DNA from: Holophagaceae bacterium
GTDB lineage: Bacteria > Acidobacteriota > Holophagae > Holophagales > Holophagaceae
Direction: 5' to 3'
DNA: 8,234 bases
Assembly: GCA_025355915.1 (NCBI GenBank)
Contig: JANXYT010000121.1
Span: 1-8,234 of the forward strand
Below, in pieces: positions 1 to 6,559 of the stretch; the first letter of the stretch is position 1; every line of letters begins with the position of its first letter. The notes under the pieces were generated by a model. The model was given only the letters and a program-made list of their open reading frames with translations. It had not been told where the DNA came from and searched no databases. Both the position numbers and the translations under genes were made by a program.

Positions 1-564
1 TGCCACGAGCTGGGCCTCAGCGCCACTGACGTCGCCCAGCTGCTCCATGGCGATGGCCAAGAGCCGCAGGGTGCGCGGATCCTTCGGATTGAGGCTGAGG
101 GCCTTCAGCAGCCAGGCTTTGGCGTCGGAGGCTCGGTTCAAGTGAAGCTGCACAAGACCGGCCAGCTCGAGGGCCTTCGGGTCTTGCCCGTTGAGGGCAA
201 GCGCCTGGTGGAAGGCGTGCTCCGCGCCGTCAATATCCTGCATCAGCAGACGCAGGTAGCCAATGTTGCGGTGATGACCCCCTTCGGACGGATGCTCATC
301 CCGGAGGGATTCCAGCTGGCCCAGCAACTCAAGCCCTTCGTCCTCGCCCGAGTGGTCGTTGAAGCAGAGCAGACGCTCGAACCAGGCTTCCGCGTGGGAG
401 CGATCCTCGGCCAACAATTGGTCCAGGATCTCCTGGGCCTCCTCGTGGCGGGCCCGCCCATTGAGGGCGCGGGCCAGGGCCAGACGGTCTTCAAAGGACG
501 TTCCGGCGGCAGTCTTGAGCGCCGTCAGGCCGGGATCGAGCAGCTTAAGCCAGGGGCGTGCCAT
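1..564 (-). CDS. TPR-repeat protein, N-terminal 188 residues (partial)
   Basis: This reading frame opens with ATG at 562-564 and stays open to the window edge, so the C-terminus is missing. The protein starts MARPWLKLLD and is built of helical hairpins with TPR spacing. The clearest repeats cover about residues 95-128 (ending ALALNGQD), 129-162 (ending ALSLNPKD) and 163-188 (cut off). Both complete repeats end in the usual helix-B A-L-x-L-(N/D)-P-like signature. Residues 25-90 look like one or two more divergent repeats. No signal peptide or membrane segment is visible, so it is probably a cytoplasmic scaffold for protein-protein contacts; the partner is unknown. A weak ribosome site (CGAGG, 6 nt upstream) precedes the ATG. 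It starts 28 nt after the dehydrogenase stop on the same strand and is probably co-transcribed. TPR identity is fairly secure; the biological role cannot be read from the sequence. Confidence 0.8.
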   Translation of the reverse strand, partial: MARPWLKLLDPGLTALKTAAGTSFEDRLALARALNGRARHEEAQEILDQLLAEDRSHAEAWFERLLCFNDHSGEDEGLELLGQLESLRDEHPSEGGHHRNIGYLRLLMQDIDGAEHAFHQALALNGQDPKALELAGLVQLHLNRASDAKAWLLKALSLNPKDPRTLRLLAIAMEQLGDVSGAEAQLVA

Positions 565-592
565 GGGATGCCTCGTAGGGGAGTTCAGGGTA

Positions 593-1528
593 TCACCTGG
601 TTGGGGACATCGCCGTGGCGAGTCCCTCGCAAAGCAGACGCGCCATCGCCTCGCGCGTTTCCACCGTGGCCGAGCCGAGGTGGGGCAGCAGCACGGTACG
701 GGGTGCCTTCAGCCAGCGTGGGTTCACGCGCGGCTCGCCGTCGTAGACGTCCAGGCCCACACCGCCGAGGTGGCCGGTTTCGAGCAGGTCGATGGCGGCG
801 TCTTCATCCATGAGTCCGCCTCGGGCTGTGTTGATGATCACGGCGCCGGCGGGAAGGCTCTGGAGCGCGGCGCGGTCAAGGAGGCCGCGGGTTTGGTCCG
901 TCAAGGGGCAGTGGAGGGATAGTGCGGCGCTGCGGGAAAGCAGGTCCGCCAAAGGCAGCCGGGCCGCGCGGCCAGCACCGAAGTCCACCTCACCGCCGCG
1001 GCCTTCGCGATCCCAGAAGAGCGGCGTCATGCCCAGCGCCGAGGCTCGCCGAGCGAAGGCCTGGCCGATGGGGCCGCTGCCCAGGATGCCGCAGGCCTTG
1101 CTCGCAAGGCCGGGGCCCAGCAGCTGATCCGGTGCCCAGCCTTTCCACGCGCCGGAACGGACCAAAGCCTCGCCTTCCGCCACGCGGCGCGTGAGCGCGA
1201 GCAACAGGGCCAGGGCGATGTCGGCCGTGGCGTTCGTCAGCACGCCCGGCGTGTTCACCACGGCGATGCCCCTGGCCTGGCAGGCCTTCACGGGCAGGTG
1301 GTTCACCCCCACGGAGTAGGTGCCAATGGCCTTCAGCTTTGGCGCCGCATCCAGATCGGCTTCGGTCACCGGTTCGGAAAGCATGACCACCAAAGCTTCC
1401 GCCGACCGCAGGGCCGCATTCCATTCAGGGGATCTGAAGGCCGCGAGGCGCAGATCTTTGAATCGTGCACCGAGCTCGGCCAGAGCAGGGCCGACGAGGG
1501 GAGAGGTGGAAAGGATGCGGGTCGTCAT
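593..1528 (-). CDS. D-isomer-specific 2-hydroxyacid dehydrogenase, glyoxylate/hydroxypyruvate reductase-like
   Basis: The 311-residue length is normal for this family, which reversibly reduces 2-oxoacids to D-2-hydroxyacids with NAD(P)H. The Rossmann motif is GSGPIG (150-155). D173, at the end of the second beta strand (FWDREG), favours NAD(H) over NADP(H). The catalytic triad is visible as R236 (NTARGG), E265 (YDGEP) and H283 (LPHLGS). The segment around NTPGVLTNATADIA (92-105) is typical of the glyoxylate reductase/hydroxypyruvate reductase branch, so glyoxylate, hydroxypyruvate or a similar small 2-oxoacid is the likely substrate. Other substrates, such as 2-ketogluconate, cannot be excluded. 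The ATG (1526-1528) overlaps the ruvA stop as ATGA and has no obvious Shine-Dalgarno, which suggests translational coupling to ruvA. A longer in-frame reading to 2053 runs through ruvA and is only an open frame without a start of its own. Family assignment is secure; the exact substrate is inferred. Confidence 0.9.
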   Translation of the reverse strand: MTTRILSTSPLVGPALAELGARFKDLRLAAFRSPEWNAALRSAEALVVMLSEPVTEADLDAAPKLKAIGTYSVGVNHLPVKACQARGIAVVNTPGVLTNATADIALALLLALTRRVAEGEALVRSGAWKGWAPDQLLGPGLASKACGILGSGPIGQAFARRASALGMTPLFWDREGRGGEVDFGAGRAARLPLADLLSRSAALSLHCPLTDQTRGLLDRAALQSLPAGAVIINTARGGLMDEDAAIDLLETGHLGGVGLDVYDGEPRVNPRWLKAPRTVLLPHLGSATVETREAMARLLCEGLATAMSPTR

Positions 1529-2112
1529 CGCTGGAGCGCTTTCAGGGCTTGGCGGATGGCCTCCACCAGGGGCGGCTTCGAGTCGCGGAGTTCCACCACC
1601 ACCGGCAGCACCGCATCCTCCTTGAAGCCAAGATTCGTCAGGGCCGAGCGCAGGCTCTCCTCCCAGGGATCGCCGGAAGGCATGCCCGAGAGGCCATCCA
1701 GGCCCGACAGGCCGCCCATCTTCTCTGACAGTTCGAAGCACATCTTCTCGGCGGTCTTCTTGCCCACGCCAGGGATGCGGGTGAGCACCTTGACATCCCG
1801 GCCGCGGATGGCTCGTACCAGATCCTCGAGGGATAGCGCCCCCAGGGCTGCCAGGGCTAGTTTTGGCCCCACGCCGTCCACCTTCACTAACATTCGGTAC
1901 AGTTCGCGCTCCTGAGTGGCCGAGAACCCGAGCAGCGAGATCTCGTTCTCCCGCACCAGCAGTTCCGTGTACAGCACCACCTGTGACCCTGCCTCCGGCA
2001 GCAGCCCGTAGGTGGAGAGGCTGATGGCCGCCCAGTAGCCCACCCCCGCACACTCGATGACCGCCAGGTTGGGCAGTTTCTGAATGAGTTCGCCGCGCAA
2101 TCGTCCGATCAT
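1525..2112 (-). CDS. ruvA: Holliday junction branch migration complex subunit RuvA
   Basis: RuvA binds four-way DNA junctions as a tetramer and loads the RuvB motor for branch migration in recombination and stalled-fork repair. The 195-residue protein matches the usual length of about 190-205 and starts with the canonical MIGRLRGEL. Domain I (1-62) is an OB fold. The acidic-pin segment reads VRENE (53-57), keeping E55, while the residue matching E. coli D56 is Asn. Two helix-hairpin-helix motifs follow: VDGVGPKLAL (78-87) and IPGVGKKTAE (113-122). A Gly/Ser-rich linker (about 133-148) leads to the small RuvB-binding domain III (150-195). Neither ruvB nor ruvC is adjacent. Instead ruvA sits 50 nt downstream of acuC and overlaps the dehydrogenase by 4 nt. 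No clear Shine-Dalgarno precedes the ATG at 2110-2112, so expression may rely on coupling or a weak site. Confidence 0.97.
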   Translation of the reverse strand: MIGRLRGELIQKLPNLAVIECAGVGYWAAISLSTYGLLPEAGSQVVLYTELLVRENEISLLGFSATQERELYRMLVKVDGVGPKLALAALGALSLEDLVRAIRGRDVKVLTRIPGVGKKTAEKMCFELSEKMGGLSGLDGLSGMPSGDPWEESLRSALTNLGFKEDAVLPVVVELRDSKPPLVEAIRQALKALQR

Positions 2113-2144
2113 GCTTTGAGGATAGCGGAAGGCAACCTCGGGAC

Positions 2145-2164
2145 GAGCCCAGAGCTCAGGGCTC
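2145..2164. other. Inverted repeat at the acuC/ruvA junction
   Basis: A perfect 6-bp dyad, GAGCCC (2145-2150) and GGGCTC (2159-2164), with an 8-nt loop, overlaps the acuC stop codon. On the minus-strand transcript it could form a hairpin just before ruvA. No run of T follows on the minus strand (the next bases are GTCCC), so it is not a good intrinsic terminator. An alternative small hairpin, CTCG-GGA-CGAG (2137-2147), shares three bases with the first arm. It may be chance in GC-rich DNA, or an mRNA processing or stability element. Confidence 0.3.
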
Positions 2165-3296
2165 AGAGCCAGTAGCGGAGCAGGGAATCCCGCAGGCGGC
2201 CAACCACGTCCTGGTTGCGGCGGGCACGCTCCTCCCGGCCCGGAAGCTCGGGGAAGGCCGGCTTCGGATCCTGGAGGGTCCGGCCAACCTCAGGTCCCAG
2301 GAGGTGCTTCCAGCGTTCCAGCCACTCCCTTGGGAGGTCTTCGGGGATGGGGAGATCCATCAAGGTGAGGTAAAGGATGGTCCAGACCCGGGCCACCACC
2401 TGGGCTTCATAGCCACCACCCAACGTCATGAGCACCCGCCCCTTGGTGTGCGCATCGGTTAGCTCGAGGATCCTGCGGTAGAGGGTCTGGAAGGCCTGGG
2501 TCGTCAGGGCGAGGTCCCCCAGGGGATCGGCGAAGTGCGCATCCGCACCGGCCTGGACCACCAGGACGTGGGGCGAGAACTGTTCCAGTGTCTGAGGCAC
2601 CACGGCCTCGAAGGCTTCCAGGTAGCTCTCGGACTCCGTGAAGGGCTCCAAGGGTATGTTCACGCTGAGGCCCCGCGCCGAGCCGGATCCCAGTTCATGG
2701 ATGTGGCCGGTGCCCGGGTAGAGGTAATGCCCGGTCTCGTGGAGGCTGATGGTCAGCACCTGGTCATTGTCGTAGAACAGGTTCTGGACTCCGTCCCCGT
2801 GGTGGAGGTCGATGTCGAGGTAGGCCACCCGCCAGCCGTGGTCCACGAAGGCCCGGATGGCCACGGCCAGATCGTTGTACAGGCAGAACCCCGCGGCCCG
2901 GTCCCGCTGGGCGTGGTGCAGCCCTCCGCCCAATTGGAGCACCCGCGTTTCCGCGCCTTCCATCAGCATCCGCGCCCCGTGGAGGGCCCCGCCCACCAGC
3001 CACCGGGCGGCGAGGTCCATGTCGGGAAATATGGGGTTGTCGGGCGTGCCCAGGCCGAACCGTTCCGCCTCCGGCCGGGTCTCACCGCGATCCAGGGCTT
3101 CGACCATCGCCACGAAGGCTTCGTCGTGGACGGAGAGGATGTCCTCTCGGGTCGCGGCTGGCGCAGCCACAGGAGCGGCCGGGTGCCCCAGGCACCGGAG
3201 CAGATCCAGGAGCACCGCAAGCCGGCTGGGTGTGAAGGGATGCTCCGGACCGAAGTCGTAACTGGCGTACTCCGGGCGGTGGATCAGGGTTGTCAT
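2163..3296 (-). CDS. acuC: AcuC-type zinc-dependent lysine deacetylase (HDAC fold)
   Basis: A 377-residue member of the arginase/histone-deacetylase fold, close in length to Bacillus AcuC (about 387). It hydrolyses acetyl groups from lysine side chains without NAD+. In Bacillus, AcuC reactivates acetylated acetyl-CoA synthetase. All active-site parts are present: the His pair in GGLHHAQ (H127, H128); zinc ligands D163 and H165 in the DIDLHHGDG stretch (161-169) and D252 in QAGAD (248-252); and the transition-state Tyr in GGGY (Y296). The fold spans about residues 15-315, and the C-terminal 60 residues are charged and helical. It is predicted to be cytoplasmic and active. The ATG (3294-3296) overlaps the acuB stop as ATGA without a Shine-Dalgarno, so translation is probably coupled to acuB. 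Together with acuB, the Pat-like gene and a divergent acyl-CoA synthetase, the context strongly favours an Acs-type substrate over acetylpolyamine or acetoin roles. The name 'acetoin utilization' is historical. Confidence 0.93.
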   Translation of the reverse strand: MTTLIHRPEYASYDFGPEHPFTPSRLAVLLDLLRCLGHPAAPVAAPAATREDILSVHDEAFVAMVEALDRGETRPEAERFGLGTPDNPIFPDMDLAARWLVGGALHGARMLMEGAETRVLQLGGGLHHAQRDRAAGFCLYNDLAVAIRAFVDHGWRVAYLDIDLHHGDGVQNLFYDNDQVLTISLHETGHYLYPGTGHIHELGSGSARGLSVNIPLEPFTESESYLEAFEAVVPQTLEQFSPHVLVVQAGADAHFADPLGDLALTTQAFQTLYRRILELTDAHTKGRVLMTLGGGYEAQVVARVWTILYLTLMDLPIPEDLPREWLERWKHLLGPEVGRTLQDPKPAFPELPGREERARRNQDVVGRLRDSLLRYWL

Positions 3297-3925
3297 GGGA
3301 TCGGTTGGGGCTTCGGCAGGGGCCAGAGGACCGTGAACTCGGCGACCCGGAGTTCCTCGGCCAGGGGCCGGATCTGGGTCGAATCCACCCGCAGCACGGT
3401 GCGCACGGTGGCGTCGGGGGTGGGGTAGGTGAGGATGGAATGGATGTTGACGTGGCGGGTGGCGAGGAAGGCCGTGAGGCGGGCCAGTTCGCCCGGCCGG
3501 TCCGGGAGGGCCACCTCGAGTCGGGACGAAGGCTTGGTTACGCCGGTGAGAATCATCAGGGCATCGAGCAGGTCCATGCCGGTGAGGATGCCCACCAGAA
3601 CAGCACCCTCCAGGATGGGCAGGCACCCGATCTTGTGCTCCCGCATGATCCGCGCGGCATCCTCCACGGGGTCCAGGGGGTCCGCCGTCAAGGGAGGGCT
3701 GCTCATGGCGAGGGAGACGGGGTCTCCTGCGCTGCGGGGTGTCTGGCAGAGACTGCTGGTGGCGAACCGGATGTCCCGATCGGTCAACACCCCCACCAGG
3801 CGACCCTGGTCCACCACGGGCAGGTGGCGGAAGCCGCGGGACAGGAGGATCTGGTCGGCCTCGCCGATGGTGGTCCCGACCGGAATGACGGTTACCGGCT
3901 TCCGCATGATTTCTTTCACGAGCAT
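3293..3925 (-). CDS. acuB: AcuB-like CBS-CBS-ACT regulatory protein
   Basis: A 210-residue protein with two CBS domains (about 3-56 and 74-126) followed by an ACT-like domain (about 133-200). This is the same layout and nearly the same length as Bacillus AcuB (214). CBS hallmarks are RHLPVVD...LVGVLTDRD in the first and GCLPILE...LVGILTGMD in the second. The ACT part begins RLEVALPDRPGEL and ends near FTVLWP. CBS pairs usually bind adenine nucleotides (AMP, ATP, SAM), and ACT domains usually bind amino acids or other small metabolites. AcuB's molecular job is not well established even in Bacillus, so a sensor role controlling the neighbouring acetyltransferase or deacetylase is inference. I chose ATG at 3923-3925 because GGGAG lies 5 nt upstream. 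A GTG at 3937 would add four residues but overlaps that ribosome site. It starts 31 nt after the Pat-like gene and overlaps acuC by 4 nt. Confidence 0.9.
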   Translation of the reverse strand: MLVKEIMRKPVTVIPVGTTIGEADQILLSRGFRHLPVVDQGRLVGVLTDRDIRFATSSLCQTPRSAGDPVSLAMSSPPLTADPLDPVEDAARIMREHKIGCLPILEGAVLVGILTGMDLLDALMILTGVTKPSSRLEVALPDRPGELARLTAFLATRHVNIHSILTYPTPDATVRTVLRVDSTQIRPLAEELRVAEFTVLWPLPKPQPIP

Positions 3926-3930
3926 GGCGG

Positions 3931-3935
3931 CTCCC
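3931..3935 (-). promoter_or_regulatory. Ribosome binding site deciding the acuB start
   Basis: GGGAG on the minus strand, 5 nt from ATG 3923-3925. It overlaps the competing GTG start at 3935-3937 and so argues for the ATG. Confidence 0.55.
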
Positions 3936-3956
3936 ACTCATATCCAGGACTGGGGT

Positions 3957-6440
3957 TCAGGGCTTTCGGAAGCTGGCTTGGCAGAAGGTCAGGCGCGGGT
4001 CGGGCTGCAGGGGCAACGGGCGGAGGGCGTCGGCATCCCCTCGGATGTTCACCTGGGCCTCCAGGGAGCAGAGCCAGGGCAGCTCCTCCACGAGCTGGGT
4101 CAGGCGGCCCAGGGTTTCACCCAGTCCGCTGGAAGGACGCAGGTGCATCTTCTCGAGCACCTCGGCGATGTCCAGATCCGTCAGGGGGGTGATGCGGAGG
4201 ATGGAGTTCCCTCCCTGGCGACGGAACCGCCAGATGGGTCCGAAATCTGGGTCCGAGGACAGGTGGAGCGACACGTGCGGACCCTTCCGGTTCTGGGTTT
4301 CCGGTGCCGCGATGGGAATGCCGAAGGCCGCCAGGAGGCCCCGGGTCTCTGCCTCCGAGAAGGCCGCGGGCGCGGGGCCGGGAAGTCCCTCGACGAGCTG
4401 CTCCACGCGCCGTCGGGCCTCACCGGCACTCAGGTCCGCATAGCCCAGGATCCGGCCCGGCGGCTGCATGCGGAACCGTGCGTACTCCACCACTTTGGAG
4501 AGGGCCAGGGCTGCGGACTCCGGGAAACGGTAGGAGGGGAAGGTGCGGTGCTTGCCTCCGCTCTCGCCCAGCGCGAGCGAGCCCACGGGTATGGCTCCGC
4601 TCATGCCCATGAGGGAGAGCAGGGTCGGCTTGGCGATGCCGGTGGTCTGCTCGGCCCGCACCGCGGCCCGGCGGATGGCCCGGGCCACCACGGAGGGATC
4701 GCAGGTGCCCAGGCAGGCGAAAGAGGCGATGAGGGCGTCCACCTGGGGATGTTCGAGCGCCTCCCGGCAGGCCTGTTCGTAGTGCTCCGGCATGGCCATG
4801 GCGTGCAGGTTCACCACACCGGTACCGGAGATCTCCATGCCGTGGGTTTCGCAAGCGTCCGCGCAGATCGTCGCGACCCCGCCGGAGTTGCTGACGAGGG
4901 CCACCCGGTTGCCCCGGGGCAGGGGCTGGTGGGACAGGAGCAGCGCGATGTCAAACAGATCCTCCAGGGTGTCTGCGCGAATCACGCCTGCCTGGTGGAA
5001 GAGTGCCTCCACTTCCGCGTCGTTCTGGGGGCTCGCTGCGATGTGTGCCATGGCCACCCGCCGTCCCGCATGACTCCGCGCGCTCTTGACACACAGGATC
5101 GGCTTGCGCCGAGAGATCCGCCGGGCCAGCCGGGCGAAGCGCCGGGGGTTCCCGAAGGTCTCCAGGTAGAGCAGGGCCACATCCGTGTCCGGGTCCTCGT
5201 CCCAGTACTGCAGCAGATCGTTGCCGGAGACGTCCGCCCGGTTCCCCGCAGAGACGAATGTGGAAAACCCCAGCCCGCGCTCGGCCGCGTACTGCAAGAT
5301 GACCACGCCCAGGGCCGCCGAATGGCTGAAGAACCCCACCCGGCCGCGGGGGGGCATGGTCGCAGCCAGGCTGGCGTTCAACTGGACCGCCGCGTGGGTA
5401 TTCAGCAGCCCCAGGCAGTTGGGGCCCACCAGGCGCGCCCCATGACTGCGGGCCAAGCGCAGCAGCCGTTCCTGCCGCCGGGCCCCCTCCGGTCCCGTTT
5501 CCGCGAAGCCGGCGGCCAGGACCAGGAGCCCCCTGGCGCCCCGCTCCAGGGCCCGCTTCGCGAGCGCGGACACCTTGGTGGCTGGCACCGCAAGGATGAC
5601 CAGGTCCGGTGTCTCCGGGAGGGCCGCCAGGGAGGGGAAGGCCTGCACCCCTTCGATGGAACTGGCCTTGGGATTGACCGGATACACCGAGCCCTGGAAG
5701 TGGCTTTGGAGGATGTTGCGGAAGATGATGTTGCCGATGGAACTGGGGTCCCTGGAGGCACCTGCCACGGCCACGACCCTCGGCCTGAGGAGCGGGACCA
5801 GGGAGTTGGCTGTGGCCACGCGTTCGCGGAGGTCGGTGCGCTCTCTCAGTGCCTCGGGGGCACTTAGGGGGAATTGCACGTGGACGACGCCGTCCTCCAT
5901 GGCCCGGCGAGTCTCAAATCCCGTATCCATGAAGACGTTGCCCATCTTCTTGTTCCCGGACAAGTGCTCCGCTTCGAAACCCAGGTAACCAGCGCCAGCG
6001 GCCAGACCCGCCAGACGCTCGAGGATCAGGGTGCCGATGCCCCGCCCCTGGTGGGCATCACCAATCATGAACGCCACCTCGGCCACGGCTCCCCCTCCGC
6101 CCACGTAGTTCCCCAGACCGAGCACCTGCTGTTCCTCTCCTTCCCCCTCCACGGCGAGCAAACAGGCCCGCAGGCGAAGCTGGGGATCGCAGAGTTCTTC
6201 CACGAACTTGCGGGGGACGCTGGCTACGCCGCCCATGAACCGCATGGCCAGACTTTCCCGGGACAAGCCGCGGATGAAGCCTTCCACGAGATCGATGTCC
6301 TCGTGGAAGGCGATCCGGAGCAGCACACCCTTTCCGTCCTTCAGCAGGACGAATTCCCGGTAGGCTACCCCCTCTGCGATGATGCTGAACACCCTGGGCC
6401 TCGCGAGTTTGGTACGACGCGACCACCCTACCATGACCAT
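3957..6440 (-). CDS. Pat-like protein: N-terminal GNAT acetyltransferase fused to degenerate NDP-forming acyl-CoA synthetase
   Basis: 827 residues. An N-terminal GNAT domain (about 39-192) carries the acetyl-CoA pyrophosphate-binding motif QGRGIG (131-136) and a candidate general base E121 (AEVAFMI). It is followed by a CoA-binding Rossmann domain (about 212-307, GASRDPSSIGN), succinyl-CoA-ligase-like domains (about 330-500, GPNCLG 339-344, FSHSAALG 371-378; and about 510-660, VSNSGG 516-521), and a C-terminal ATP-grasp-like remnant (about 692-827). H466 (AMAHIAA) aligns with the phospho-histidine of NDP-forming acyl-CoA synthetases, but the usual TGxxAG after it is missing. The ATP-grasp part lacks roughly 90 residues, including the expected ATP-binding lysine region, so synthetase activity is doubtful. 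Its likely role is lysine acetylation of acyl-CoA synthetases, with the large domain as metabolite sensor. Salmonella Pat has the opposite domain order; Streptomyces lividans PatA has this one. An in-frame TAG at 6465-6467 bounds the start. ATG 6438-6440 lacks a Shine-Dalgarno; ATG 6432-6434 or the GTG at residue 17 are alternatives. It heads the acuB-acuC run. Confidence 0.85.
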   Translation of the reverse strand: MVMVGWSRRTKLARPRVFSIIAEGVAYREFVLLKDGKGVLLRIAFHEDIDLVEGFIRGLSRESLAMRFMGGVASVPRKFVEELCDPQLRLRACLLAVEGEGEEQQVLGLGNYVGGGGAVAEVAFMIGDAHQGRGIGTLILERLAGLAAGAGYLGFEAEHLSGNKKMGNVFMDTGFETRRAMEDGVVHVQFPLSAPEALRERTDLRERVATANSLVPLLRPRVVAVAGASRDPSSIGNIIFRNILQSHFQGSVYPVNPKASSIEGVQAFPSLAALPETPDLVILAVPATKVSALAKRALERGARGLLVLAAGFAETGPEGARRQERLLRLARSHGARLVGPNCLGLLNTHAAVQLNASLAATMPPRGRVGFFSHSAALGVVILQYAAERGLGFSTFVSAGNRADVSGNDLLQYWDEDPDTDVALLYLETFGNPRRFARLARRISRRKPILCVKSARSHAGRRVAMAHIAASPQNDAEVEALFHQAGVIRADTLEDLFDIALLLSHQPLPRGNRVALVSNSGGVATICADACETHGMEISGTGVVNLHAMAMPEHYEQACREALEHPQVDALIASFACLGTCDPSVVARAIRRAAVRAEQTTGIAKPTLLSLMGMSGAIPVGSLALGESGGKHRTFPSYRFPESAALALSKVVEYARFRMQPPGRILGYADLSAGEARRRVEQLVEGLPGPAPAAFSEAETRGLLAAFGIPIAAPETQNRKGPHVSLHLSSDPDFGPIWRFRRQGGNSILRITPLTDLDIAEVLEKMHLRPSSGLGETLGRLTQLVEELPWLCSLEAQVNIRGDADALRPLPLQPDPRLTFCQASFRKP

Positions 6441-6458
6441 CGCAGTGTGCTGGTTCCG

Positions 6459-6479
6459 GGGAGCCTACATTATTCTCCC
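6459..6479. other. Candidate operator dyad in the divergent spacer
   Basis: GGGAG (6459-6463) and CTCCC (6475-6479) form a perfect 5-bp inverted repeat with an 11-bp centre. The centre contains the proposed -10 of the Pat-like gene, a position where a bound dimer would block transcription. The arms are short and chance is possible. Confidence 0.25.
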
Positions 6480-6496
6480 TATATGTCGTTTTTCAG
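6469..6496 (-). promoter_or_regulatory. Candidate sigma70-type promoter for the pat-acuB-acuC run
   Basis: On the minus strand, CTGAAA (6491-6496; 4 of 6 to TTGACA) and AATAAT (6469-6474; 5 of 6 to TATAAT) are separated by 16 nt. Transcription would begin near 6462, leaving a leader of about 22 nt before ATG 6440. This stretch is visibly more AT-rich than the flanking genes. It is read by eye against the enterobacterial consensus, which may not suit this organism. Confidence 0.35.
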
Positions 6497-6510
6497 CCTG
6501 GACGGTCAGC

Positions 6511-6538
6511 TTGTGCCGTTATAGATTGGCGCTATAGC
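6511..6538 (+). promoter_or_regulatory. Candidate promoter for the acyl-CoA synthetase, with TATAG dyad
   Basis: TTGTGC (6511-6516) and TATAGC (6533-6538) are 16 nt apart. Initiation would fall near 6545, just before the ribosome site. The -10 overlaps one arm of a short inverted repeat, TATAG (6520-6524) and CTATA (6532-6536), which could be a regulator site or chance. TATAGA at 6520-6525 is an alternative -10 without a convincing -35. Confidence 0.25.
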
Positions 6539-6548
6539 TCAATCGTCC

Positions 6549-6555
6549 AGGAGGG
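6549..6555 (+). promoter_or_regulatory. Strong Shine-Dalgarno of the acyl-CoA synthetase
   Basis: AGGAGGG lies 4 nt before ATG 6560-6562. It is the strongest ribosome site in the window and fixes the synthetase start. By contrast, the minus-strand genes have weak or no such sites, apart from acuB. Confidence 0.75.
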
Positions 6556-6559
6556 CAGC

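Noticed and set aside
593..2053. Dehydrogenase extended upstream to 486 codons
   Set aside because: The extension lies entirely over ruvA in another frame. The family length, the ATGA overlap and the start of homology all support ATG 1526-1528.
2137..2164. Intrinsic terminator between acuC and ruvA
   Set aside because: The stem is only 6 bp and no T-run follows on the minus strand.
2163..3941. A 592-codon open frame that would fuse an N-terminal extension to AcuC
   Set aside because: The first ~215 codons lie over acuB in another frame, are rich in Pro, Arg, Gly and His with no recognisable domain, and result from high GC. The true acuC begins at ATG 3294-3296, where HDAC homology starts.
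3429..5867. Long plus-strand open frame (812 codons) opposite acuB and the Pat-like gene
   Set aside because: Its composition is antisense to well-conserved domains, it has no recognisable motif, and open antisense frames are common in GC-rich genes.
6528..6559. tRNA-like 5' half (GGCGCTATAGCTCAATCG...)
   Set aside because: It resembles an acceptor plus D-arm start, but no anticodon arm, T-arm or matching 3' acceptor follows; the sequence runs into the Shine-Dalgarno and synthetase start. A decayed tRNA or attachment scar cannot be supported.
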